A stretch of 64,000 nt of DNA, from contig JACKKE010000010.1 in NCBI GenBank assembly GCA_020637595.1, positions 62,001 to 126,000 of the forward strand, given 5' to 3'. The DNA comes from Rhodobacter sp. GTDB taxonomy: Bacteria > Pseudomonadota > Alphaproteobacteria > Rhodobacterales > Rhodobacteraceae. Below, in pieces: positions 44,516 to 52,260 of this stretch (the stretch's first letter is position 1; each line of letters opens with the position of its first letter). Made by a program: the position numbers and the translations under genes. The notes beneath the pieces are model-generated. The model had not been told where the DNA came from and did not search any database. It saw only the letters and a program-made list of their open reading frames with translations.

Positions 44516-45550
44516 ACGCTTGCTCCACACCCGTTCGACCACCGGCGACAGGGTGATGACGATCAGGATCCGCAGCACATGGTGCGCGACGATAAAGGCC
44601 ACATCCGCGCCGGCCAGGATCGCCAAGACCGCCATCTCGGCCTGCCCGCCCGGGGCAAAGGCCATGAAGGATTCGAGATGCGGCGCGATGCCGGCGCTGT
44701 GGATGGCCTCGGCGAATACTCCGGTCAGCGCCGCCAGCATCAACGACAGCGACAATCCGGCCAGCACCGCCAACCGCACATCGCCCCAGCCCAGCCCGGA
44801 ATAGCGCACCCCGATCGACAACCCGATGAACACCTGCGCGACCCAGATCGCCTCGGCCGGGGGGCGCATGGTGACGAAGCCAGCAAGGCTGAGCGCGGCC
44901 GTGGCGATCATCGGCCCCAGGATCGACGCCCCGAACAGCCGCACCTTGACCGCCGCCCACCAGCCACCCATCGCCGCCACGGCCATCAACATCAGCTGCA
45001 CCGGCGGGGTATCGGTGATCGACTGCCCCGGCGGGCGGTGCAGATCGACGCCCCACAGCATCCAGATCAGCGGCGGCGCCAGCGTGACGATCAGCAGGAT
45101 CCGGGTCGCGTGCACCAGCGACAGCGCCCGGGGATCGCCGCCGGCTTCCTCGCCAAAGGCCATCATGTCCTGCAAGCCGCCCGGCATCGCGGAATACCAG
45201 GCGGTCGGATGGTCGAAACCGAACACCCGCCTGAGCAGCGGATACCCCAGCGCCCCGGCCAGCAGCAGATAGACCGGCACCAGCGACAGGGTCAGCGCCA
45301 TGCGCGGCAGGTCGTGAACCATCGCCGGCGTGACCGAAGCCCCGACCGCGACCCCCAGGATCGTCCGCATCGCGGCGCCCAGATCGCCCATCCCCTTCAG
45401 CTGCACACCCGCCAATGCCACCACCAGGCAGCCGGCCATCGGTCCGAACAGAAAGGGCAAGGGCCAGCCAAAGGTCAGGAACACGCCGATCCCCAGCCCG
45501 GCCGCAGCCACCGCCGCAAGGCGCGCTCGGTCGAGGATCCAGGACATCAT
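44495..45550 (-). CDS. AbrB family membrane protein
   Basis: A 351-residue inner-membrane protein with about ten hydrophobic helices, made of two similar halves. It has the family pattern WPLPFLFGPMAGCL, the first-half SAMPGGLQDMMAFGEEAGGDPRALSLVHATRILLIVTLAP and the second-half MAFAPGGQAEMAVLAILAGADVAFIVAHHVLRILIVI. AbrB proteins (PF05145) were once labelled ammonia monooxygenase, but are probably transporters or regulators. Divergent from the sialidase-fold gene. Confidence 0.9.
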   Translation of the reverse strand: MMSWILDRARLAAVAAAGLGIGVFLTFGWPLPFLFGPMAGCLVVALAGVQLKGMGDLGAAMRTILGVAVGASVTPAMVHDLPRMALTLSLVPVYLLLAGALGYPLLRRVFGFDHPTAWYSAMPGGLQDMMAFGEEAGGDPRALSLVHATRILLIVTLAPPLIWMLWGVDLHRPPGQSITDTPPVQLMLMAVAAMGGWWAAVKVRLFGASILGPMIATAALSLAGFVTMRPPAEAIWVAQVFIGLSIGVRYSGLGWGDVRLAVLAGLSLSLMLAALTGVFAEAIHSAGIAPHLESFMAFAPGGQAEMAVLAILAGADVAFIVAHHVLRILIVITLSPVVERVWSKRLGGGRR

Positions 45551-45681
45551 CGCCGCTCTCCTGTCGGCTGGGGCCGCATGGCGGCGCTATACGCCCCGGG
45601 CGCGCCGGGCGAAAGCGCGATCGCGCGTGCGTCGGGTCGATCCGTGCTATGCTGGCGTTCGCGCAAACAGGAGTAACGGGT

Positions 45682-46815
45682 ATGGCTGAGTCGATCACGG
45701 TCCTCGTCGGGACCACCAAGGGGGCGTTCCTGCTGGACGCGGACAGCGGGCGACAGAACTGGTCGATCCGCGGCCCGCTCTGCGATGGCTGGCCGATCAA
45801 CCATGTGCTGGGCGACCCGGAAACCGGCATGCTCTGGGCGGCGGGCGGCGGCGAGTGGCACGGCGCCGGGATCTGGCGGTCGGCCGATGGCGGCGACAGC
45901 TGGACCCTGTCACAGCTGTCGAACGGCACGATGGACCAATGGCTGGCCAATGACCCGGCGATGCGCAAGGTGTTCGGCCGCGACCCGGGGCCCGATGCCC
46001 CGTTCACCGGTCAGGTCAATACGCTCTGGGCGCTGGGAAAGGTGGGCGGCACCCTCTATGCCGGGGCGAAACCGGCGGCGCTGTTCGCCAGCCAGGACGA
46101 CGGCGCGACCTGGGACCGGGTGCAGGGCCTGTCCGACCACCCCTCGGCCGATGGCTGGCAACCCGGCGGGGCGGGGCTGGTGCTGCACACGATCCTGGGC
46201 GAGGGCGACCGGCTGTGGGTGGCAATCTCGGCCGCCGGGGTCTTTGCCAGCGAGGACGGCGGTCAGACCTGGGAGCAACGCAACCGGCGCACCAACCAGG
46301 CCACGGTGCCCCACCCGATCACCGGCGAATGCGGGCACGAGGTCGGCCTGTGCGTGCACAACATGGTCCGCGCCGCAAACGGCACGATCTACATGCAGAA
46401 CCACCAGGGCGTGTTCCGCAGCCGCGACGACGGCCGGACCTGGGACGAGATTACCGAGGGACTGCCGTCGAGTTTCGGCTTCCCCGTCTCGGTGCACCCG
46501 CATGACCCCGACACCCTCTTTGTGCTGCCGCTGACCGAGTTCGGCGGCCGGTTCCCGCCCGAGGGCAAGGCCACCGTCTGGCGCTCACGCGATGCCGGTG
46601 ACAGCTGGGAGGCGATGCGCAACGGGTTGCCGGACCAGTGCTTCTTTACCGTGCTGCGGCAGGCGATGGCCACCGACCGCGCCGATCCCGCAGGGATCTA
46701 TTTCGGCACCAATTCGGGATCGGTCTATGCCTCGACCGATGCCGGCGACAGCTGGACCGAGATCGCCCGCCACCTGCCGACAGTGCTGGGCGTCGAGGTG
46801 CTGCACCGCGCCTAG
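45682..46815 (+). CDS. Sialidase/BNR-repeat-fold protein (photosystem-stability-factor-like)
   Basis: A 377-residue beta-propeller protein without signal peptide. It has repeated BNR/Asp-box motifs: SADGGDSW, SQDDGATW, SEDGGQTW, SRDDGRTW, SRDAGDSW and STDAGDSW. These mark blades, not catalysis. Family members are annotated exo-alpha-sialidase or VPS10/YCF48-like, but no sialidase Arg triad can be assigned. A cytosolic propeller of this sort is of unknown role. The stop overlaps that of the convergent DMT exporter by 4 bases. Confidence 0.82.
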   Translation: MAESITVLVGTTKGAFLLDADSGRQNWSIRGPLCDGWPINHVLGDPETGMLWAAGGGEWHGAGIWRSADGGDSWTLSQLSNGTMDQWLANDPAMRKVFGRDPGPDAPFTGQVNTLWALGKVGGTLYAGAKPAALFASQDDGATWDRVQGLSDHPSADGWQPGGAGLVLHTILGEGDRLWVAISAAGVFASEDGGQTWEQRNRRTNQATVPHPITGECGHEVGLCVHNMVRAANGTIYMQNHQGVFRSRDDGRTWDEITEGLPSSFGFPVSVHPHDPDTLFVLPLTEFGGRFPPEGKATVWRSRDAGDSWEAMRNGLPDQCFFTVLRQAMATDRADPAGIYFGTNSGSVYASTDAGDSWTEIARHLPTVLGVEVLHRA

Positions 46816-47726
46816 CCCGCGTCGTCCAGTGTCGCCGCAATCGAACGCGCCCGCCGTGCCGGGGTCAGCGCGATGGCCCCCAGCACCAGCCCGCAGGCCA
46901 GCATCTGGGCCAGCGTCAGCGCCTCGCCAAAGGCCAGCCAGCCGACCACCGCCATCATCGGCAGCTCGACACTGCCGGCGATGGCGGTGCGCGCGGTGCC
47001 GATGACCGGCGAGCAGGCGGTGTAGAGAAGCTGCGGCACCAGCGCGGTGCCCAGGCCGATCCCCACCACCATCGCCCAACCCTGGGTATCCACCGGCAGC
47101 AGCGCCTCGACCGGGGTTGCCAGCACCAGCGGCATCAGCCCGGCGACCGAACCCAGCGAGACGATGGCGATCCGCACCAGCGCCGGCACCCGAACCAGCC
47201 GATGCACCAACACCGCGATTCCCAGCCCGAACCCCGCCGGCGCCGCCAGCGACAGGGCCAGCGCCGGCAGATGCGCCGGGTCCACGGCGCCCGGACCCGT
47301 CACCAGCACTGCAGCCATGACGATCACCCCCGCCGCGATCACGGCCCGGCCCGCCGGGCGTTCGGCGAACAGCGCCCAGGCGATCAGCAGGGTGAACACC
47401 GGATAGGTCATGTAAAGGACCCCCGCCGTCGACACCGGCACCACTGCCACGGCCCGCACATAGGCGACCCAGCCCAGCGCCATCACGGCGCCGACGCCGA
47501 AACCCCAGGCCAGCGTCCGCCACTCATGCCGCCAGCGCCATGCAACCGGGGCCAGCACCGCACTGGCCAGAACATAGCGATAGAGCGCCACGGCGTGCGG
47601 GGCCATGCCGGCATCGGTCAGACCGCGCGCAAAGAGCGGCACCAACCCGAAACAGACCGCCGCCAGAACCACGCCCAGCGTTGCCAGCGCCGGGTGCTGT
47701 TCGAGGGAGGGAAAGTTTCGGGCCAT
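46812..47726 (-). CDS. DMT superfamily (EamA) transporter
   Basis: About 304 residues with ten transmembrane helices in two EamA repeats. Examples are LATLGVVLAAVCFGLVPLFARGL in repeat 1 and FGLGIAVLVHRLVRVPALVRIAIVSLGSVAGLMPLV in repeat 2, with the PxxxxxxxxFxGExLT-type end VELPMMAVVGWLAFGEALTLAQ. It probably exports a metabolite such as an amino acid or aromatic compound. The start at ATG 47726 (MARNFPSLEQ) has a weak Shine-Dalgarno; the frame is open to 47834. Confidence 0.88.
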   Translation of the reverse strand: MARNFPSLEQHPALATLGVVLAAVCFGLVPLFARGLTDAGMAPHAVALYRYVLASAVLAPVAWRWRHEWRTLAWGFGVGAVMALGWVAYVRAVAVVPVSTAGVLYMTYPVFTLLIAWALFAERPAGRAVIAAGVIVMAAVLVTGPGAVDPAHLPALALSLAAPAGFGLGIAVLVHRLVRVPALVRIAIVSLGSVAGLMPLVLATPVEALLPVDTQGWAMVVGIGLGTALVPQLLYTACSPVIGTARTAIAGSVELPMMAVVGWLAFGEALTLAQMLACGLVLGAIALTPARRARSIAATLDDAG

Positions 47727-47846
47727 GACCCGCGCTATCACGCGACCAGCGTCCGGTCTAGACAGGGCTGTCCATAATCGGACACGGAACGACGGGGCCG
47801 TTTCCCTGTCACTCCTTCCGTGCGCCCGGCCCAATCGTTGCGCCGT

Positions 47847-47872
47847 GCGTATTTAGCCGCAAGATGAAAGGG
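47847..47872 (+). repeat. GCGTATTT box overlapping the nitrile hydratase accessory gene end
   Basis: A 26-base copy beginning GCGTATTTAGCC and ending AAGATGAAAGGG. It reads on the plus strand while both flanking genes are minus. The last six codons and stop of the accessory gene are formed by the box, so the repeat appears to have become part of that gene. Confidence 0.7.
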
Positions 47873-48167
47873 GCGCGTTTTCCAACCGGATCGGCGTGCC
47901 GTGCGGGGTGCCGTGGGCGGCCTCCTGCCATTGATGGGCAAGGGCCGCGACCTCATCCGGCAGGGCGATACCGCGGGCGGCCAGCAGGGTTTCCAGCGCG
48001 GCAAGCCAGGCCTGCCAATAGGGGTGCCCCGCCTTCAACTCGGCCCCCAGCGCCTGCGTCCAGTCGGTCCAGGGGAACAGCCCGGCATCCGACAGCGCCA
48101 CGGTCAGGCCGAACAGCTGCGCCTGCCAGGGGGCGTCGAAGGGGGCATCGGTCTCAGGCGTGGTCAA
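47853..48167 (-). CDS. Nitrile hydratase accessory protein (activator)
   Basis: A 104-residue protein of the nitrile hydratase activator family: FDAPWQAQLFGLTVALSDAGLFPWTDWTQALGAELKAG, then YWQAWLAALETLLAARG. It helps insert cobalt into the alpha subunit. The start is TTG at 48167, overlapping the end of the beta gene. The C-terminal PLSSCG is encoded by a dispersed repeat box, so the natural family end may have been replaced. Confidence 0.87.
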   Translation of the reverse strand: MTTPETDAPFDAPWQAQLFGLTVALSDAGLFPWTDWTQALGAELKAGHPYWQAWLAALETLLAARGIALPDEVAALAHQWQEAAHGTPHGTPIRLENAPLSSCG

Positions 48168-48811
48168 GATACCCCTCCCACAGGTCGGCGCTGATGATCA
48201 GACCGGGTTCGGCCCCGGCGCCCCAGACCTCGGCCCCGTCGAAAACGACGGTATAGAGGCGGCCGGGGTGTTCCCCCTGACCATGCGCGTTGGTGTCGGG
48301 CAGGACAAAGCCGCCGTGCTCGGCCTCGACCGTGCCAGTGTGCCCACGCAGGTAGCGCGGCAGGCGGGTGTGGTGGTGCGGGGTCGCGTTGATCGCCCGC
48401 ACCCGGTCGCCGGGGGCAAAGCGCGGCCGCGTGGCGACGGGGCGGTCGGTCGGCGTGCCGCGCGCCAGCACCGCCGGCACGCGCTCAGGCGTCAGTTGCC
48501 GAGGGTGCGCGGGGGCGGGATCGGCCCCGGCCCGAGGCCAGTTCGCCCGCGCTGACCAGCCCGTATTTCACCAGAAGCGACTCCAGCGCGCGGATCCAGA
48601 TCTCGTAGTAGGTTGCGTTGTAATAGATCGCCGGGTGCAGGCTCTCACGGGCGAAACGCCCCTCATCGAGCGGCCAGCAGCCCAACGCACCGCAGGCCAG
48701 GGTGACGCCCATCGCCCGGGCCTCCCATGCTGCGTGATACTGCGGCTCATCCTGTTCGGGCGCGACGGGGCCAAAGCCCATCTGCCCGCCCAGATCGTGC
48801 GGTCCGTTCAT
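48154..48811 (-). pseudogene. Nitrile hydratase beta subunit, split by a one-base frameshift
   Basis: The N-terminal half (MNGPHDLGGQMGFGPVAPEQDEP to SAGELASG) is in one frame. The C-terminal SH3-like half (VPAVLARGTPTDR, RFAPGDRVRAI, RLPRYLRGHTGTVEAEHGGFVLPDTNAH, ADLWEGYL) is in another. Deleting one base in the four-C tract on plus at 48525-48528 joins them into a normal 218-residue beta chain. The ATG overlaps the alpha stop (ATGA). Both halves are well conserved, so this is either a very recent mutation or a sequence error. Beta is needed for an active heterodimer. Confidence 0.82.
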
Positions 48812-49422
48812 GCTGGCACCCTTGGCAGGCCGGTTCCGACCATGCTCTCGCGGGTGACCAGCGCGGCGAGGGCCTCAGGGCCCATCCCTTCGGTGCCCTC
48901 GGGGCGCATCGGCACCACCAGATAGCGCAGCTCGGCGGTGGAATCCCAGACGCGGACCTTCGTGTCCGTCGGCAGTTCCAACCCGAATTCCGCCAGCACC
49001 GCGCGCGGCTCGAGCACCACGCGCGAACGATAAGCCGGCGATTTATACCAGACCGGCGGCAGGCCCAGCACCGTCCACGGATAGCAGGAGCAGAGCGTGC
49101 AGACGATGACGTTGTGCTGATCGGGCGTGTTGAACACCGCTTGCATATGCTCGCCCTGACGACCGGTGAAGCCCATCGCGGCAATCGCCGCAGTCGCGTC
49201 ACGCCGCAGCCAGTCGGCGAAATCGGGATCGGTCCAGGCACGGGCGACCACCGCCGCGCCGTTCTGCGGCCCGACCTTGTGTGCATAGGTGTCGATGATC
49301 GCATCGACCGCGGCGGGGTCGATCAGCCCCTTGCGCGTCAAGATCGTCTCGAGCGCGCGGACGCGGGCGTCCATCGGGTCCAGGTGGTTGTCGTGCTCAT
49401 GGTCGTGGTGATCGTGCGGCAT
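48808..49422 (-). CDS. nthA: Nitrile hydratase alpha subunit, cobalt type
   Basis: A 204-residue catalytic subunit that hydrates nitriles to amides. The metal site VCTLCSCYPW has Cys108, Cys111 and Cys113; Thr after the first Cys is the mark of Co-type enzymes (Ser in Fe-type). The N-terminus MPHDHHDHEHDNH is unusually His/Asp-rich and could bind metal during loading. It is the first gene of alpha-beta-activator. No amidase gene is adjacent, so the amide product must be handled elsewhere. Confidence 0.94.
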   Translation of the reverse strand: MPHDHHDHEHDNHLDPMDARVRALETILTRKGLIDPAAVDAIIDTYAHKVGPQNGAAVVARAWTDPDFADWLRRDATAAIAAMGFTGRQGEHMQAVFNTPDQHNVIVCTLCSCYPWTVLGLPPVWYKSPAYRSRVVLEPRAVLAEFGLELPTDTKVRVWDSTAELRYLVVPMRPEGTEGMGPEALAALVTRESMVGTGLPRVPA

Positions 49423-49619
49423 GGCCGGCTCCGTAGAAGATTTGCCATCCTAAGGCGGCAGCACAGCGGCACAAGCACAAGATCGTGCAATTCATCTGGC
49501 CTGGCGACGCGGACCACCACCACCGTGACGGATTCTCGCCCCGGAGGGGAAATTTTCTTCTCCGAGTTCGCCTTTGAGGTTACCCTGTCTCCACTCAGGT
49601 CTCAATGCGAGGATTTCTC

Positions 49620-50132
49620 ATGCGCTCTCTTATTGCTGCAATGATCGTGGCTTCCATGCCCGCAAGCCAAGCCCTGGCCGACACCATTTGCTCCGGGCGC
49701 CAGATGCGCGGAACATGGACCCTGACGATGTCCACAACCTTTCCTTTCGAGGATTACACCGTATCTCCGGTGATCTTCTGCACCGCGAACATCACCCGCA
49801 ACAACGGATCCTACACCATGGAATGCCTCGTCACGGTCGACAACGGCCCGACGGCCGTCGTCACGACGGTGCCATTCTCGGGCCGGGCCCAGATCTCCAA
49901 CAACTGTTTCGTCAGCGGCTATATCGACAGCGCGGATTTTCCCCTCGGCCACGCCGCGACCTTCCAGGGCCATGCCCTGAGCGCGGCGGCGACGGGTCCG
50001 ACCGTGGTCCAGGGCATCGCGATCTTCGCGCGCAATTTCCTGTCCGCGCTGGGTGCGGAAATCCCGGCGAACATGCCAGGCTATCCGATGACCTTCTCGA
50101 TGATGCGGCGCGACCTGATGGAGATCTTCTGA
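49620..50132 (+). CDS. Secreted hypothetical protein
   Basis: A 170-residue protein from ATG 49620 (AGGA 9 bases upstream; an ATG 15 bases earlier is also in frame). A signal peptide MRSLIAAMIVASMPASQALA is followed by about 150 residues rich in Thr, Ser and beta-type pattern, with four cysteines (ICSG, FCTAN, MECLV, NNCFV). WTLTMSTTFPFEDY, CLVTVDNGPTAVV and NCFVSGYIDSADF look like beta strands of a small barrel. Not recognised; likely periplasmic. Confidence 0.7.
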   Translation: MRSLIAAMIVASMPASQALADTICSGRQMRGTWTLTMSTTFPFEDYTVSPVIFCTANITRNNGSYTMECLVTVDNGPTAVVTTVPFSGRAQISNNCFVSGYIDSADFPLGHAATFQGHALSAAATGPTVVQGIAIFARNFLSALGAEIPANMPGYPMTFSMMRRDLMEIF

Positions 50133-50159
50133 ACGCCCGTCCCACGCACCGTGCGCAAG

Positions 50160-50189
50160 AAAGGGGGGGTGCCGACGGGCACCCCCTTT
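50160..50189. terminator. Bidirectional rho-independent terminator
   Basis: Stem AAAGGGGGGGTGCC with GGCACCCCCTTT around loop GACG; the T tail TTTGTC is on plus and CTTTCTTG on minus. It lies between the secreted protein gene and the convergent MFS gene. Confidence 0.8.
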
Positions 50190-50216
50190 GTCATCTCGGA
50201 CCGACATGGACTATGG

Positions 50217-51437
50217 CTAAGCCGCCGCCATCAGTCCGGAACTGCGACCGGGCCGACTGCGCAGCAAGATCACCACCATCACCGCGATATTGAGGAGGTT
50301 CCAGGCAATGCCGTTCAGAAACGCCATCTGATAAGACCCCGTCACGTCATAGATCCAGCCCGACATCCAGCCGCCCAGCGCCATGCCGACGATCGTCGCC
50401 ATGATGACGAAGCCGACGCGCGCACCGGCCTCGCGCGGGTCCATGTATTCGCGCACGATGATCGCATAGGCCGGCACGATCCCCCCTTGGCTGAGGCCGA
50501 AGATCAGGCTGACGACATAGAGCGAGAAAAGCCCGTCGAACGGCAGATAGAGGATCAGCCCCAGCAACTGTCCGACCGAGCCGATCAGAAGCGTCCGCAC
50601 CCCGCCCAGCCGGTCGGTGACCCACCCCGAGATCAACCGCGAGACCACGCCGCCCAGCAGCATCACCGACAGCATGTTCGCCCCCACCGCCGGCCCATAA
50701 CCGAGGTCCACGCAGAAGGCGACCAGATGCACCTGCGGCATCGACATCGCCACGCAGCAGCCGATGCCCGCCGCCCCCAGCAGCCACATCAGCGTGCGCG
50801 AGGTGAAAGGCACACGGTGCGCGCTGACCGAGGCCGATTGCGCGGCGACCGACAGGCTCTCGACCGGGACGCGGCGGCGCAGCAGGCTGCTCGCCGGGAT
50901 CACCACGCCGGGCACCATCAGCGCCAGGATCAGGCAAACCGCGCGCCATCCCTGCCCGGTCAGCACGCCGCTCAGCGCCACCGGCCAGATTGCCCCGGCC
51001 AGGTAGTTGCCGCTCGCCGCGATGGCGACGGCAATGCCGCGCCGCTTGCGAAACCACAGCGAGATGTCGGCCAGCAACGGGCCAAAGAAGGCCGCCGTGC
51101 CCAGCCCGATGAACAGTTGCGCGCCCGACAGCAGCAGGATCGTCGGGCTGATCGACGCCAGCGCAAAGCCGATGCCCGAGACCGCCGCCGCCCCGGCCAG
51201 CGCCCGCGCCGCGCCGAACCGGTCCACCGCCCGCCCGATCAGCAGGTTGCCCAGCGCGAAACCGACCATCGTCAGCGTATAGGGCAGGCTCGCCTCGCCG
51301 CGCCCGCCGCCGAATTCGGCCTGCACCGCCGGCATCAGGACGATAATCGACCACATGCCGACATTGCCCACCGTGGCGATGGCCAGGGACAGGAACAGGC
51401 GGGTCCAGGAATAGCGGCTGTCGAGGATCTCGGTCAT
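50217..51437 (-). CDS. MFS transporter
   Basis: A 406-residue protein with 12 transmembrane helices. The loop 2-3 motif GRAVDRFGAARAL and the loop 8-9 counterpart GWVTDRLGGVRTLLIGS are MFS signatures. The layout (short loops, FGLSQGGIVPAYAIIVREY) resembles monocarboxylate/oxalate-formate-type transporters (OFA/MCT-like). It probably takes up an organic acid. Alone on its strand between a terminator and the haloacid dehalogenase. Confidence 0.9.
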   Translation of the reverse strand: MTEILDSRYSWTRLFLSLAIATVGNVGMWSIIVLMPAVQAEFGGGRGEASLPYTLTMVGFALGNLLIGRAVDRFGAARALAGAAAVSGIGFALASISPTILLLSGAQLFIGLGTAAFFGPLLADISLWFRKRRGIAVAIAASGNYLAGAIWPVALSGVLTGQGWRAVCLILALMVPGVVIPASSLLRRRVPVESLSVAAQSASVSAHRVPFTSRTLMWLLGAAGIGCCVAMSMPQVHLVAFCVDLGYGPAVGANMLSVMLLGGVVSRLISGWVTDRLGGVRTLLIGSVGQLLGLILYLPFDGLFSLYVVSLIFGLSQGGIVPAYAIIVREYMDPREAGARVGFVIMATIVGMALGGWMSGWIYDVTGSYQMAFLNGIAWNLLNIAVMVVILLRSRPGRSSGLMAAA

Positions 51438-51488
51438 GCGCGGCAGCCTAGGGCCTGCCCCGCCGCCACGCCAGAGGCATTTTACAGG

Positions 51489-52184
51489 TTAAACGCCGGC
51501 CTGCAGACCCGCGACCAGATCCGGCAGCGCCGCCAGATCGCCCAGCACATGGTCGGGCCGCCCCCAGAGCCGGTCCATCGGCGCGCCATCGCGGTTCACC
51601 CAGGCGGCGACGAACCCGTATCCCGCCCCGGCGCAGGCGTCCCAGCCATTCGACGAGACGAACAGCACCTCGCCCGGGGTCAGGCCCATCTGCTGGCCGA
51701 CCAGATCATAGACCGAGGCATGCGGCTTGAACACGCCGACGCTTTCGACCGACAGCAACGCCTCGAACACCCCCGATAGCCCCGCCGAACGCACCGCGCC
51801 GTCCAGCATCCCCATCGAGCCATTCGACAGGATCGCCAGCCGCTGGCCCATGCCCGCCAGCGCCTCCAGCATCGCCGGCACCTCGGCAAAGGCCGCCAGT
51901 TCCCAGTAGAGCGCCAGGAGGCGCGCACGCAGCGCCGGGTCGCTCAGCCCCGCCGCCTCCAGCGACCAGTCCAGCCCGTCCTGCGTCACCTGCCAGAAAT
52001 CGACATGCCGCCCGGCCACCGCCCGCAGCCAGGTGTATTCCAGCTGCTTGCGCCGCCAGTTCGCGGCCAGCGCTGGCCAGAACGGCGCCCAGCCCTCGGC
52101 CCCTGGTTCCGCCGCCGCGATCCGCGCCGCCGCACCGACGTCAAAAAGCGTGCCATAGGCGTCGAACACACAAGCCTTGATCAT
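51489..52184 (-). CDS. Haloacid dehalogenase, type II
   Basis: A 231-residue HAD enzyme of the (S)-2-haloacid dehalogenase group. The nucleophile Asp8 is in VFDAYGTLFD, Arg/Trp positions appear in EYTWLRAV, motif II is LSNGSMGML, the motif III Lys is in GVFKPHASVYDL and VLFVSSNGWDACAGAGYGF completes it. It hydrolyses 2-haloalkanoates to hydroxy acids in characterised members. The start follows a GCGTATTT box by 7 bases. Confidence 0.88.
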   Translation of the reverse strand: MIKACVFDAYGTLFDVGAAARIAAAEPGAEGWAPFWPALAANWRRKQLEYTWLRAVAGRHVDFWQVTQDGLDWSLEAAGLSDPALRARLLALYWELAAFAEVPAMLEALAGMGQRLAILSNGSMGMLDGAVRSAGLSGVFEALLSVESVGVFKPHASVYDLVGQQMGLTPGEVLFVSSNGWDACAGAGYGFVAAWVNRDGAPMDRLWGRPDHVLGDLAALPDLVAGLQAGV

Positions 52185-52191
52185 CCCCTCG

Positions 52192-52216
52192 CCCTTTCAT
52201 CTTGCCCCAAATACGC
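52192..52216 (-). repeat. GCGTATTT box directly upstream of the haloacid dehalogenase
   Basis: A 25-base minus-strand copy beginning GCGTATTTGGGG and ending AAGATGAAAGGG, 7 bases before the ATG. Position relative to the start is the same as for the copy at 39478-39502. Confidence 0.75.
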
Positions 52217-52227
52217 TGGGGGGTGAA

Positions 52228-52260
52228 TTGCCGCAGGCAAGAGGGGGGCAACGCCCCCCT
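52228..52260 (-). terminator. Two hairpins at the FAD-dehydrogenase stop codon
   Basis: AGGGGGGC/GCCCCCCT with loop AAC (52242-52260) starts within the TAG stop of the FAD gene. TTGCC/GGCAA (52228-52240) follows, then a C run and the box. It separates the FAD gene from the dehalogenase. Confidence 0.6.
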
